NCBI GenBank assembly: GCA_023055505.1
Contig: JALIRH010000002.1
Span: 55,362,733 to 55,426,732 of the forward strand
Source: Callipepla californica brunnescens
Taxonomy: Eukaryota > Chordata > Aves > Galliformes > Odontophoridae
Direction: 5' to 3'
Length of the DNA stretch: 64,000 bases
Part shown: in pieces, positions 1 through 11,779 of the stretch
Numbering within the stretch: the first letter of the stretch is position 1
How the letters are laid out: the number at the start of each line of letters is the position of its first letter
The notes under the pieces: model-generated
Told to the model about the DNA's origin: nothing
What the model saw: only the letters and a program-made list of their open reading frames with translations
Databases searched by the model: none
Made by a program: the position numbers and the translations under genes

Positions 1-85
1 AAATCTCCTGCATATAGTGTTTTGGGATGCATTAGCAGGGGTGAACCTGCTATGATTTAGCAATTATTCAATTTTTGTTTAGCTT

Positions 86-1262
86 CATAGAATCATAGAA
101 TGGCTTAGCATGAAAGGAATCTTAATTTCATTTAGTTCCAGCCCCCTGCTGTGATGAGGATTGCCAGTCACTAGATCAGGCTGCCCAGGTCCCCATCCAA
201 CCTAATCTTGAATGCGACAAGGGATGGGGCATTCACAGCTTCTGGGCAACCCATTCCAGTGACTTACCACCCTCTGAGTAAATAACTTCCACATAACATT
301 TAGCCTAAAATTCCCCTTTTTTAGTATAATAGCCATTTCCCTTGTCCTGTCACCATCAGACCATGTAAAAAATCAGCTTTTAAGGTCAACCTCAAGTACT
401 GGAACAACACAATGAGGTCTTCTCAGAGCATTCTCTTCTCCAGGCAGAACAATCCCATCTCCTTCATCTTTCTTCATAATAAGAGAGGTGCTTCATCCCT
501 CAGATCATCTTTTTGGCCCTTTTCTGAATCTGTTCCAACAACTCAATTTCTTTCTTTTTTTCTGCTGGAGTGCCCCAAACATGAACACAATACTCCAGAT
601 GGGTCCTCACAAGGGCAGAGGAGAGGGGGGCAGTCACTTCCCTTGCCCTGCTGGCCACCCCTCTATGGATGCAGCCCAGAATGTATTTGGCCTTCTGGGC
701 TGCCAGTGGACACTGTTGGCTCATGTCCAGGTTTTAGTTCACTCTTCGACCTGTATCTCTCAAATTTAGAGATAAGGATGTGGTACAGGATCATGTCAAA
801 GGTCTTGCATAAGTCCAGGAGTATGACATCTGTTGCCCTGATGTTGCCTGATGACTTCAGTCTGTCATAAAAAGCCACCAGACTGGTCAGACACAATCAG
901 TCTGGTAGCTGCCCTTGGTGAAGCTGTGATGCCTGTCTCAGGTCACCTGATCATCTCTCATCTTTCTTAACATGTTTTCTAGGATCTGTTCCATGTTCTT
1001 CCCAGGCACAGACATGAGGCTCGTGTAGTTCCCCAGATCTTCTTTTTTCCCTTCCTTACAAATGAGAGTGATGTTTCCCTTTTTCCAGTCACGGGGGACT
1101 TTGCTTGATTTTTCAGGTATGATGGAGAGCTGATCGGCAACATCAACCAGTTTCTTCTGAATGTTGGGATGCATGTCATTTGGCCCCATAGACTTATATT
1201 CCTTCAGTCTCATGAAGTGGTCTCAGACTTGCTTTTCTCTTACAGTGGTAAGGAAAGGGTTC
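86..1262 (-). mobile_element. CR1 LINE fragment, 5'-truncated and internally deleted
   Basis: Antisense copy of the avian non-LTR retrotransposon CR1. The 3' end lies at about 86, where 'catagaatcatagaatgg' is the reverse complement of the usual CR1 tail. Translating the minus strand gives pieces of the ORF2 reverse transcriptase in order. At about 1215-938 there is 'KSMGPNDMHP', 'DWKKGNITLICKEGKKED' and a degraded 'SVPGKNMEQIL'. At 896-760 there is 'TSLVAFYDRL' and 'LCKTFDMILYHILISKFERY'. At 724-500 there is 'CPLAAQKAKYILGCI' and 'LVRTHLEYCVHVWG'. The segment between about 755 and 730, which should carry the catalytic palm motif with paired aspartates, is missing. Frames are broken between the pieces, so the copy is dead. 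The 5' end is lost at about 1262, as is usual for CR1. Confidence 0.93.
500..1245 (-). pseudogene. CR1 ORF2 reverse-transcriptase remnant
   Basis: Coding remnant inside the first CR1 copy. Three open stretches on the minus strand (1213-938, 896-663, 724-500) lie in different frames and together cover the RT fingers region and the C-terminal domain. The intact protein copies CR1 RNA at a nicked chromosomal target. Here frameshifts, stops and an internal deletion of the catalytic centre rule out activity. No endonuclease domain is present because of 5' truncation. Confidence 0.85.
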
Positions 1263-1753
1263 CCCCAGCCTCTGCCTAAAGATTTCTATTACTTTGTTTG
1301 TACAATTGTTCCCAATTATTTAAGTAGACTTTGCATTTGACCTCTTCTCAACACAAAATTATATTCAAATTGTTGCTTCTATAGTCTCTCTCCAGACATT
1401 CTTGTGAAGACAGAAAATGAAATATGCTCTAAGGAAAAAACCTCATAAGCTTTTGATGTCATGAAATCTGACCTTCATATTAAGAAAGCTGCAATGTCTA
1501 ACAATATGGGACTTGACCTAACTTATTCTCTCTTGAACAATTTGAAATTGAGGGTCAAAATTAAATCCTAAACTCCTTTGACTTCCTATTGCTGGAAAAA
1601 AGAAAAAGAAAAAAAAAAGAGAAAAGTAAAGAAAAAACATATCATTCATTTTAGATCATGGATTTATGGGATAATGAAACATGGTGCTTAAACCTTCCAT
1701 GACATTGTTTGGTACCAACCGAATGTAAATGTGGTTAATTGTTAAAAAAAATA

Positions 1754-1774
1754 ATAAATAAATAAATAAATAAA
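1754..1774 (+). repeat. (AAAT)n microsatellite
   Basis: About five AAAT units after a short A run. A simple repeat of the kind common in avian intergenic DNA. It is not attached to a recognisable retroposon tail. Confidence 0.85.
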
Positions 1775-3908
1775 ACAAGTAAAATGACAGTTAAAAAAAA
1801 AGTATTTGCATGATTCCAATGGTAATTCAGTTAAGGAAATAGAAAATAGTCTCTTAAGTAGCAATCAGTGCATATTAATTGGTATTTTCAGTCTAGTTTT
1901 AAAAATCAGAAAAATTCTTCTCTTTTTTCTTTATTTTCCCCTAACACTGCTTCATGTTTTACCTTATACTTTCTGCTTACTTTCCTTTTCTATTATGGGT
2001 CATATTTTTATTAAAAAATCCAGATCATATCTCTTCAGAACTAGTTATTTACCTCTGATATATTTATATGATATTTGAAATACATTTTTACATGCATTAC
2101 TAGTAGCAAATCAACAACATTTGATTGCACCTATTTCTAAGCTGGTTACTAGCTCTAAAACTGTGATATCCCTGTGTAAGCAAGAGAAATTGTCAGTCGA
2201 TCCAAATTGAAGTGACCACCCTAAGTTCCACAGGGACTTCAAACAGATGTCAGCAGAACGTCTCATTTTGTGTGCATTATCATCTCATTAGGAGCTCTGA
2301 GACATTCTGTTCCATTAAACCAGGAACAGGCAGGCTGGAATAGGTGTCCATAAAACATTATGCATCTCTATGTGTCTGTTCACTGTGCTTAATCTTCACT
2401 ACTTCTAACAAGGTTTTCAGTGAAGTTAATTGTATTACAAGGTTTTACCTGTAAGAGTTCTGTAAAAGCAGTTGCAAAACAGCCTTGGTGAAATCACTGG
2501 AAGCAGTTATCTGCTACGTTTTGAAAGCTTGTTTTGGTACAGCTTTCTTCAGAGTTTATTCATATCTATTGTTTTGCATCCTAACTGCTTATTTGTCAAA
2601 ATAATTTTACTGATGTTAATGGTGGCATTCCTATCTCTTTCAGTAGAAGAAAACCTCAAGAAAATGACAGTGTAACTATTAACAATGAACCAGCTGGATG
2701 CTCTAGGCTATGATGTGTCCCCGGACAACAACCCTTGCTAGATGTAACTGTGATGCCAGGTTGCTGTCCTCTAAAAGCCCCATGAGAAGTATCTCCTGAA
2801 ACCCAGAAGAGGGTTTCCACAATCTTTAAGCAATATTTCACAGTTAAAAAATCATATTCTCCCAAACAGTGACATCAAAGATAAAAAAGGTGGGGTTAGG
2901 CATAACAGAGACAATTAACAGCACATCTAATATTTTGTATCTCAGCAATACATATGTTACATTGATTGACTCAGTTAAAGGTTTGCATTTATCATCTCAG
3001 AAGGTAAGTGACGGAGTTTGAGATGCTGACTGAAAATATGTTTTGGAGGCAAATACTTTGAATGGCAGAGAGAAAACAGAAAATGAGATAAGAATACAGG
3101 TCAGAATTCTGACATTTGAAGAAGCATGTTTCTATTGAGATAAACTTAGAAAAAGAAGTATGTTCCTTTCACAGAATGGTCTTTTTTTTTTTTTAATGCA
3201 TATTTTTGACTTGAGATCGGTGAGTTAAAAGGAATAGTCTTGGTGAATGTATATACATGCTGAGAAATTCATTAAGGTGACTACTTGACCTTCTTATATA
3301 CAGAGTACACTGGAATCAATGGGAAACTTTCTCAGTAGCATAGAAGTGATGACAGGTGATAATTTACTTGTCCTGTAGATTGAGCAGTCATAATTTACTA
3401 ACACACCTTGTTTCCACTGATCAAAGTCCAGGCAAAATATATATATTTTCTCTGTCCTTTTCCCTCTTTCCCTCTACTCAACATTGTTTCTTCCTGACCC
3501 TGGCAGGTAATGACACTCTGGACAATCTGTATACCTGAGCTTTTCCTGTTGCTTTTCTGTTTTCCCACCAAGTTCCACCCACTTTCCTTTGTTGCATATA
3601 AAGAACCTTCACTGCTCTTCTGCACAATGACAGAATTGGAAAGTGCTAGCAAGATAACTAGTAGAACCATTCACTTTGTGTATTTCAGTACATACCTTTT
3701 TTCCTGATAAAATACTCCACAGAACTGGACTCTTATTTAGAAGAAATAAGCCTTGGTACTTGATCTATAGAAAGTGAGCCAGTTGCATTATCCAAAAATA
3801 GACAAATGTATGTTATAGAGGTCTGTTATCTCTAATGTGATGACAAATTTGGTATTATGGGTAGTAGCTCAAGAATATCCTTTTAGAAAGTCACCATGGC
3901 TGCACTCT

Positions 3909-3929
3909 GCCATTCTGGGCATTGTAGTA
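3909..3929 (-). promoter_or_regulatory. candidate ZNF143/THAP11-type motif
   Basis: The minus strand reads 'tactacaatgcccagaa' followed by 'tggc'. This is close to the published SBS/ZNF143 consensus, ACTACAnnTCCCAGAATGC. The motif is known at vertebrate promoters and chromatin loop anchors. There is no CpG island or exon nearby, so function is uncertain. Confidence 0.35.
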
Positions 3930-5627
3930 GAACCAATAACTTGAAAGATGAAAGAGTGACATGTTATAAGCATTACTAAAACTTGCTACTTAGCTTTTTG
4001 CATGGATTTTGTCAGCTGGAGAGTAGAGGAGATGGTCACAGACTTCAGTCTTAAAAGTTTCCAAGAGAGAATTATGTAATATCTTGTGTTAAAGGCATCA
4101 GCAATGGACATAAAGCGTTCATCAGGCTGCTGTCTGTGAGCTCATCATTTGAATTAAAATGCCAAAGTCACATCTTGCTGGGTTGAAAGCTGATGGCCCC
4201 AGGACTGATGTGGGGTCCCAGGCTATGTGGGAGCCCAGGGGTGAACTGGAACAGACAGGGATGGCAGTGCCTCAAGGTCCTGAGGCAAATAATTTGCGTT
4301 TTTATTTACAAACTCTTCAACAGTTTAACCATAAGATGGAGCCAATATTTAACTTGTACTAATGGCATAGAGATGGCTAGATAACTCCAAGAGGAGTGTC
4401 ATATAAACCCTCTGCAGAGTTACAGAGCAGATATTTCCTGTCTCTAGAGAGTTAGATATTACATATATTTATTCCATTTTAAAATTCCACATGTTTCATG
4501 TGTATTAGGAGCTGAGAAATAATTCTGCATGAGTTGAACACACTAAACAAGACTGTATTCTCTTAACTACAGAGTATAATGAACAAATAAAATATACAGT
4601 ACAAGATAATAAATATTTCACATATATTCTATAAATGTGAGGATACTATAAAAAGATGTCTGTTTTAGGCAAAATGTACTATGTTATATTACTATCCATT
4701 AGATAAGATTAAGGTTTTGTTTCTTGTATTTGCTTAATCGTCTTTGCAATGTCCTTGTTTGTTTCCTAGCAGAAGCATAGGAAGTAATAAAAGTTAAATA
4801 ATGTTAATATGAGGGGATTAGGGATTATTCAACTTTAATCAGTTTGAGTGAGAAATCACAAGTTTATTAATAGAGTTAGAGCTCTAGAGAGCCAATGGGC
4901 TTTTATGAGTCTATTTTTTCTACTATGGTGCAGTTTGAAAGAGTCTGGAATTCATAAGGTTTGTCATATTTTATCTGAGATGATGACTTACATGTAATTT
5001 GAAAGCACATTTTTCTGTTGCTCTCTTGTAATAACATTGGTTCATATTTCTATTGCTCTGCATATGCATTTTAATTCATCCATTTTTGTTGCAACTGGAA
5101 TGAGATATTTGGAACATTGCTTATTGCTGTAAACATAAAAGAGATAAAAACAAGGCTAGCTGGTAAGGGAGCCATGGCATTTGATGACAAATTCTGGTAT
5201 TAAGCTCATAGTCCAAGATAAGAAATTCCACAACCTTATGATAGAAAGCAGTGATGAAAACTCATTTTGTTGGTTTTGTTTCAGAAAATGCTGAAAGGTT
5301 AACTTATTAGTAAGTCTTATGTTAGATAAGGTCCTGCAAATAGTATAAAGTCTGACATAAGCTGACATAAACTCCATATTATATGATCTAGTATTTCAAC
5401 ACAAGTGCAGTCATATGTTCTCATCTCACAGGGATCAGATTTGCATTGCTGAGTGATTAAGTGGTACCTAGAGAAAAATGCTAACAACTGAGAAGGAAGT
5501 ATGCTGAATAGGATTCATAAGATAGAATTTTTTTCCCCTTCAAACCAGAAAACCTTTAAACTAAAAAAAAAAAAAAAAGCCCTTTGCAAGTAGCATTGGA
5601 ATTGGCAAATTAAGACAAGATCTAATA

Positions 5628-6584
5628 CAAAGGCTGCCCCAAAAGTAATGTCTGGAGACAGCAACATGAAAGACAAGCCACATTCCAGATGGCCATGCAC
5701 AGCTGTCACACAACAAAATGAAGACTGTCTTCATCAGCTCATCCACGCAAATTGGTGGATTATGACCACGGAACTGCACACAGAGCTACATATCGGCTTT
5801 AATGGATCTGAAACAATGGCAGCAGCATTGGAATATTGCAAAATTTGATCCAGATGGGACCAGAAATGCTCACACAGGAACACAACACCAGATGCAGTCT
5901 TGTCAGGATCGTTTGAACCAATACAAGGATCAAGGATGTTTCCTAGAGTTTCCTGGATAATGTCACTTTTGGTGATGAAATATGGTGTCACCACTATGAG
6001 ATGGAATCAAAAGGGCAGTTCATAGAGTAGTGGCATGTGAATTCTCCAATGAAGAAGTTCAAGACACAGCCCTGAGCAGGTAAAGTGCTGTGCACAGTCT
6101 TTTGGGATGGGAAAGGGGTGATTCTTCTGGATTTTCAAGAAAATGGACACGCCATCAACTCAACTCTGACTAAAATGAAGACGCAAACTTCTGGAGTCAG
6201 TCCAGAGTAGAAGACAGCCTTTCTCTTGCAACATGACTGTGCCAAGCTCCATACCAGTTTGAAGAAGGTGGAGCACATTGCCTGGCTGAGCTGTCCTACC
6301 ACACCCACTGTGTAGTCTGGATTTGGCTCCTTCTGACTTCCATCTGTTCAGGCCATCATAGTGGCTGTGAAACAGTGGACTACCTCCGTGGTGCAGATTG
6401 TTATGTGAGCAGCACGCAAGCTCTTGTCCATCACTAGGAAAAATGCATACCCAGTGGTGATGACTGCTGGAAAACAGTGCTGAGTAGCAGAGAATTCTTT
6501 ATCGAATAGTGTTATTGTGCTTTTTGTACGTGTTGTGGTTTCCATGGAACTAAGTAGCTGATGTTACTTTCAGGATGTCCTACA
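5628..6584 (+). mobile_element. Galluhop-like mariner DNA transposon, internally deleted
   Basis: A decayed Tc1/mariner element of about 957 bp. The left terminal repeat includes 'aggctgccccaaaagtaatg' at 5631. The right end, 'gatgttactttcaggatgtcct' at 6560-6581, matches it in inverse orientation at about 15 of 22 positions. On both sides a TA dinucleotide (5626-5627 and 6585-6586) lies three bases outside the AGG-type ends, as expected for the TA target duplication of mariner. The left terminal repeat runs directly into transposase sequence without the usual 5' UTR and N-terminal part. The copy is therefore internally deleted as well as mutated. Confidence 0.88.
5648..6545 (+). pseudogene. 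mariner transposase pseudogene
   Basis: Degraded DDD-class transposase, which normally cuts and pastes the element between TA sites. From 5' to 3' the sequence shows the end of the paired-type DNA-binding region ('KDKPHSRWPCTAVTQQNED', then a helix-turn-helix with 'ELHIGFNGSETMAAALEY'). Next is 'FGDEIWCHHYE' at about 5968-5998, carrying the first catalytic aspartate. 'FLLQHDCAKLHTSLK' at about 6220-6264 carries the second. 'LDLAPSDFHLF' at about 6318-6350 carries the third, in the D34D motif. All three aspartates survive, but stops and frameshifts lie between the motifs and the N-terminal first helix-turn-helix is deleted. It cannot make a protein. Confidence 0.85.
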
Positions 6585-6672
6585 TAAAAATCCTTAAAGC
6601 TCATATGTGTTGCTCACCAAGCATCTGTATTGAAGCTTTGTCCTCCTTATTGACAACACGTCAATTCACAGA

Positions 6673-6696
6673 CATAAATAAATAAATAAATAAATA
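6673..6696 (+). repeat. (AAAT)n microsatellite
   Basis: About five to six ATAA units starting about 90 bp beyond the right end of the mariner. Simple repeat. Confidence 0.85.
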
Positions 6697-7647
6697 ATCC
6701 ATACAATGTGGCAGTCAAATCTTCTATAAATTGCTTTCTAAAGGCTGTTATTTTTTTTTGCACTGAATTTTTGCATGCTTCTATCCAGCTGCTGCAGAGA
6801 GATTACCTTGCCAACTACACAATAATTAAAAAAATCACTACAGAACAAATTTTAAAAAGAATAACAACATCTAATTAGACAAGTCCAGTTTTAAAATTTA
6901 TTTACTGAAAATCCTCTGGGTATGTGGATCATTCCCAAGCTGAAGCTTTGATATTTGAAGCTATTTACTTTGACAGATCTCCTTTTTTTTTCCCCCTTTT
7001 CCTTGCCAGGACACCATTAGAATCAAACATTCTTAATTATTCTGTTTATTGTGTGATAGTGGGAGGTTTTGGAAAGAAGTGAGCAGCTTTGTTTACTACT
7101 GTTAACACCAATCTAGAGTTATTAATAGGAAGGAGCAGTCCAGCATTTTAATCATGACAAAGTAGTGCATTCGACATTAGATGCAGCATATAGCATAGTT
7201 CTGATTGCATGCAATATTTGTTACTGTGCACAGTCAGAAAAGTTAATGATGATTACAAATGTATAAATTTTAAGATAGGAGGGGATGTCATTTTCTTCTG
7301 ACAGATTTCCTTTACGACACCAGTCATAGGCTTTCACCCACCATCACCACAGCTACAGATTTCTCAGGGAAAGGCCAGAATGAGAGAATGGAAGAAAGTT
7401 TGCATGTTAGACCTGGTGGGTATAGTTACACTCCTCGCAGATGTGAAGTGACTGCAGCTGTATGCTGTTAATTTTAGTTGGGCTTGCATCCACATCTTGT
7501 TCTGCTAAGGTCAGTAATTTTCTCTTTGAGTTAAACTGATCATCAAGAAAGGACATCTAGCCCTGATCTGAAGAACAGAATAAAAGACCAAACTTTGTCA
7601 ACTCCTCCTTTCCAGTCTATGTATTTCTAATCTAATGGCACCTGTTT

Positions 7648-7694
7648 CTTTTTTGCTTTTTTTTTTACTCTTTTTTCTTTTTTTTTTTTTTTAA
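7648..7694 (+). repeat. T-rich low-complexity tract
   Basis: Three runs of 8 to 16 T broken by 'ac', 'c' and 'g'. On the minus strand it reads as a poly-A tail, but no retroposon body is attached on the expected side. Confidence 0.8.
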
Positions 7695-9553
7695 TCTGCC
7701 ATAAAAACAACAGTGATCCTCACTCCAAAGCATCTGGATGCTTTTGCCTACAAACAAGGATTCTCAAAATGTCAGACAGAGAATAGGTAAAAGCATCTGC
7801 TGCTGTTTGGAAAGCTGTTTTAGCAACTCTAAAACAGTAGCATTTTCTACATCAGATCCTACGTCAAATATATGTAGTGATAATGAAACAGGCTCACAAC
7901 TGCTGTAAATCTGCCAATTACCATTGATGCTGAGAGCATCTCCCCAGCTTACTCATGTTGTATATCTTCTCTGGAAATTGTTGTCTGAACAAAGACAGTG
8001 AGAAAGTAGGAAAGAAAAAAGTCAACACCATAATTGGCCTTAACTGGGAAAATGTATTAAATAAAATTAATAGGATGTACATCACAGAACACGTCTTGCA
8101 CTACTTAATGAATTCAAAACTTTTTTGAAAAGATTTTTCTCATATCTGTCTCTTCATTTTTTAATTGCAAATGTTGGCAACTGAGGGGAAGTGTGTGATA
8201 AGTGTACACAAAAATGTAACAACCATGTAAGCAAGTAAAAAAACCAGCTTTTCAGACAGGAACAGATGGATTAAAAGCCACACCAAAAAAAATGCCAATG
8301 TGTATTTCTTTATGAATGTGAGGAAAATTATTTTTTAATAATTTGTAATAGACATATGCATTTTGTTTTGCTATTTGCTGCCCAGATTCTCCTCTCACTC
8401 TGTCAAAATTGAAACACGAGTTTTGTCACCACATGAGGCTGGGATCATCTTCATGAGCTTTAGTATGAATCTACATGAATGCTGCTTGTGTCACTCCTAG
8501 TTTTTACTAGGCACTAGACAGAGAGAACACTTCCAGAGTCTGACAGCAGAACCTGCTTTATGTCATTGTAAAGTGGCTGTGAAATTACAGGTTTTCATTA
8601 GATTTCAGAAGTCTTAGAAATGTCCACTAGAAGGGCAATGATTAACAGTAAATATTCCTAGCCCTGACAGCTTTTTCTTACCTTTCTTGTCTGTACAAGA
8701 TATAACGTATCTCTCCCATTTTTCCCAAGGAAAAGCTTTGCTTCTATTCCCAAACCCTAAAAATTTCTGAAAGAAAGTAGTTCATCTCATCCCCATTTAC
8801 CTCTAGCAGTAATCAGTCCTGTGCTATCTCACTTCTCTGTCTTCTGTGCTGCAGAAAGGGCAATTTCCATCCATTTCCAATCAAGTTCCATCTGGGCAAT
8901 TCAGTGTAAACTAGGAGCAAGGATTCCTTAGCATTCAGCAACAGCATCTCTAGACTGTTTTTACATGCATCTGCGTACGCCAAATGATGTATGGGTCTCA
9001 CACAACTTTTTGTCTTACATGGGAGCAAGCTGTCAGTACATCAGTGATTATAGTCCGTTGTTCAGTTTGTCAGATCATTCTGACTGTAAATAATTGTAAA
9101 TATCTAGCTCCTACATCAGACAAGGAAAAACTACTGTTGTCAAGTATACTCCAAATGCAATAACTAGTTTATTGTTTACACGGATATTTTAAGACAATCA
9201 CAGATGATGGGAGATGTTTCATGTAGGTTTTTTGGTTGTTCTTTTTTTTTTTCTAATAGAGATATTGCATTAGCCCATTATGTTTTATTCTGTTAGAAAA
9301 GGCCTCATCTTCCCTCTCCTTTCTGCCTGCTATTCATTTAGGCTTTGAACAACGAAGTAACCTAGCTATTGACATAATTGACTACTAGAAGTACTAACCT
9401 TGACAAACACAAAAAATACAACAAAATACTTGTGCTGTTGTCTTCAAAGAGCCTAGTCTGAAACAGGCCTTGCATTTACAGCAAACCAATCTGCACCAGT
9501 ATTCCTATTAAAATAAGAATGAAAGAAAAAGTTGAGGATGAAGCAGGTCCATC

Positions 9554-10392
9554 ATGAAGATTGGAGGAGGACAAGTCAGAACTCAAAATGTAAGCAACAA
9601 CCATCTAACCCCTAATGATATGCAAGTTGCAAGATATGCAAAAAGATTTCAACCACATCCAGTCGAGCATATTGTTACCTGGCTTCTCCAGTGTTGGGAT
9701 AATGAGACCAGTAGCACAAACTTAGTGAGCAATGAAGCCAGGCAGCTAGGATCCCTTTCTGTGGAAGATGGCATTAATAAACCAATTGGAAAAGAAACAC
9801 AAGCCTTCATCCTATGGAGCCAACTCTTGTCAGCATAACAGATGATTTCTCCCCTTTGAGAAAGATATGGTTAACCAGGCAAATGGACAACCATGGAGAG
9901 AGGAGTCAATTAACTGTGGGAATTAGCTGTGCTGGAACTGGTATATAATACTAACCTGCACAATGATCAGTTATCCCAAGATCCATATGACATCAGGTAC
10001 CTGTGATCTGTGTGGCAGAAATTTGTACAGAATACTGCATCACTGTATGCCAGAACAATGGCAGCAATGGTCTAGAACGATAATGAAAAGTCACCAGTGG
10101 ATGAGGTGGCTAGCTTAGTTTGACAATATGAAGAAAAATTTTTATCCTTCCTATGGGCCTGTGTCTTGACTGTGGAAAAACTGTTTTGGGAGTTCCAGTA
10201 ATTCAAATACAGTATGTCCTACTCCTCACATGTAAAGACCAGTATCTTAGCTATTCCAGTGTTCAAGAGAGGGGATATAGTAGGTACATACCACATGCCA
10301 CCCTGTGGTTTTACCTATATTGTCATGGACTGAGTGGATTAAATAGCATAGCACATCAGAACCACAGGAGTATAAGCTCTGGTGTACACTGA
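9554..10392 (+). pseudogene. ERV-L gag remnant
   Basis: Structural polyprotein remnant. The first 94 codons (9554-9835) are open and include 'VARYAKRF' and 'HIVTWLLQCWDN', which I recognise as typical of avian ERV-L gag. After a stop, gag-like sequence continues in changing frames. A late piece, 'VQERGYSRYIPHATLWFYL', is at about 10261-10317. Several in-frame stops and at least two frame changes are present. Some of this region also reads open on the minus strand, but those frames have no homology. Confidence 0.72.
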
Positions 10393-10479
10393 CAGTGTAC
10401 TCCAAGGCCAACAAGTTATCTATGGGCAAAACCCATCCATATTTCTTGTGTGACAAGGAGATCTCAAGCACTAACTTTT

Positions 10480-10865
10480 GGAGGCCAAAGTCAGACTGAC
10501 TGGGAATGAGTGGCACTCCACTGTGACTGGTCCAAAGGCTCCACACGTCCTTGGTAATGATTAGCTCAGGAGAGGGTACTTCAAGGACACAGAACAGTAC
10601 TGATGGACTTTTAGTATAGCTGTCCTGGAAATGGAGGATATTGAGCAGCTGTCTACCATGCCTGGTCTCTCAGAGATTCCTTCAGTTGTGAGGCTGCTAA
10701 GAGTAGAACAGCAGGTTCTGATCTCAACCGGAGCACTGCACCAGAGGAAATATCCCACCAACACAGACTCTCTAGTTTCCATCCATAAGGAGTGAACTAT
10801 CATGATCTGAATGAAGTCATGAGACCGCTGAGTGCTGCTGTGCCAGACATACTAGCAAAACAGTT
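10480..10865 (+). pseudogene. ERV-L protease C-terminus and RT N-terminus remnant
   Basis: Short recognisable pieces in pol order. 'VTGPKAPHVLGND' followed by 'LRRGYFKD' at about 10525-10590 fits the end of a retropepsin domain. Around 10740-10790, 'YPTNTDSLVSIHK' fits the segment before the RT fingers. 'LNEVMRPLSAAVPDI' at about 10806-10850, with frame shifts, fits the start of RT. The catalytic RT palm and RNase H are absent because the sequence jumps to integrase about 30 bp later. Confidence 0.6.
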
Positions 10866-10889
10866 AAAGCCTCTCTTTGTGGAAGACAA

Positions 10890-11480
10890 TGGCTGAAATA
10901 TAAATGCGGGGAGGCCAATCAAGCTGATCATATCACACTCCCATAAACTGGCAATAGCAAGTACTATGTTTTTACAGTGGTGGAAGCAATTGACAGCTGG
11001 CTGGAAACATATCCCGTGCCACATTCTAACAGCAGAAATAGTATCCTGGGCCTTGAAAAGTGAGTCTTATGACAACATGGAACCCCATAGAGTAAGAAAA
11101 TAAGACTAGATTCCAAAACAACTTCGTAAACACTTAGGCTAAGGAGCATGGCATCCACTATAATGCACTAGACTCTGGTAAAATCAAATGATGGATGTTA
11201 AAGACTACATTGAGAGCAGTGGGTGCTGGGACTTTCAAACATTGGGACACACATTTAGCAAAAGATACCTAGTTAGTCAGCAGTCAGGGATCTACGAATC
11301 CAGGTGGCCCTGTGCAGTCAGAATTGTCTGAAAGAGATAGAGTACCATGTATGACATAAAAAACATGCTGGGTAGAACGGTCTGGATTACTTCTGCCTTG
11401 GACAAAGGCAAGCCCATCTGTGGGATTGCTTTTGCTTCAGGACCTAGGTGCACTTAGAGGGTAATGCATAAGAATGGGGA
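10890..11480 (+). pseudogene. ERV-L integrase remnant
   Basis: Integrase core remnant, the enzyme that would join viral DNA to the chromosome. At about 10955-11060 one frame reads 'YYVFTVVEAIDSWLETYPVP' and continues to 'ILGLEK', typical of the core around the first catalytic aspartate. At about 11365-11450, 'HAG', 'GLDYFC' and related pieces correspond to the C-terminal domain. The middle is full of stops and shortened, so the D,D-35-E triad is not intact. Confidence 0.72.
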
Positions 11481-11766
11481 ATAGTGATGTGTACCTCAAA
11501 GGGATTGGATGTTGGGTAAGAAAAGCCAAAAAACATGATATTATGGTAAGAATCACTCAGATTAAAGAAAAATTCTGACCTTTTTCTCCAAACCAGAGCT
11601 GGCTCTGCCATGCAATAACCCAGCACCATTCATCATCTTTCCTGTCCTGAAGGAGAGATTACATATAATGTACATCAACCGTCATATTTTCATATGTCAT
11701 ATTTTCAAAATACACCTTTTTGTATGACATATGGAACCCAAGTCACAGAATAAATGAACTCCATAG

Positions 11767-11779
11767 AGGGGAGGGATGG
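11767..11779 (+). promoter_or_regulatory. candidate polypurine tract of the ERV-L
   Basis: 'aggggagggatgg' is a purine-rich run with one T, directly before a 'TGTCTC' that could open the 3' LTR. Its position matches the plus-strand primer site of retroviruses. The assignment depends on the inferred LTR start. Confidence 0.45.

Larger units (their letters stand above)
1263..5625. other. AT-rich unique DNA, no gene recognised
   Basis: No CR1, LTR or coding homology was recognised. It contains an A-rich stretch at about 1594-1640, an (AAAT)n microsatellite at 1754-1774, a T run at 3182-3194, a ZNF143-like motif at 3909-3929, and a slightly GC-richer patch at about 4180-4290. A poly-A run at 5563-5578 lies just before the mariner. 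Short open frames here have no recognisable motifs and look like chance frames. Confidence 0.6.
6587..9540. other. AT-rich unique DNA between mariner and ERV-L
   Basis: No coding homology seen. It contains an (AAAT)n microsatellite at about 6673-6696 beside the mariner, and a long T-rich tract at about 7648-7694. Shorter T runs lie near 6980 and 9242. Short open frames, for example around 8813-9028 on the minus strand, show no family motifs. Confidence 0.6.

Noticed and set aside
5515..5994. Minus-strand open frames over the mariner
   Set aside because: The transposase motifs read on the + strand; these are complementary-strand shadows.
10247..11158. Several minus-strand open frames of 64-99 codons
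   Set aside because: They are shadows of the ERV-L gag/pol remnant, whose recognisable motifs are all on the + strand.
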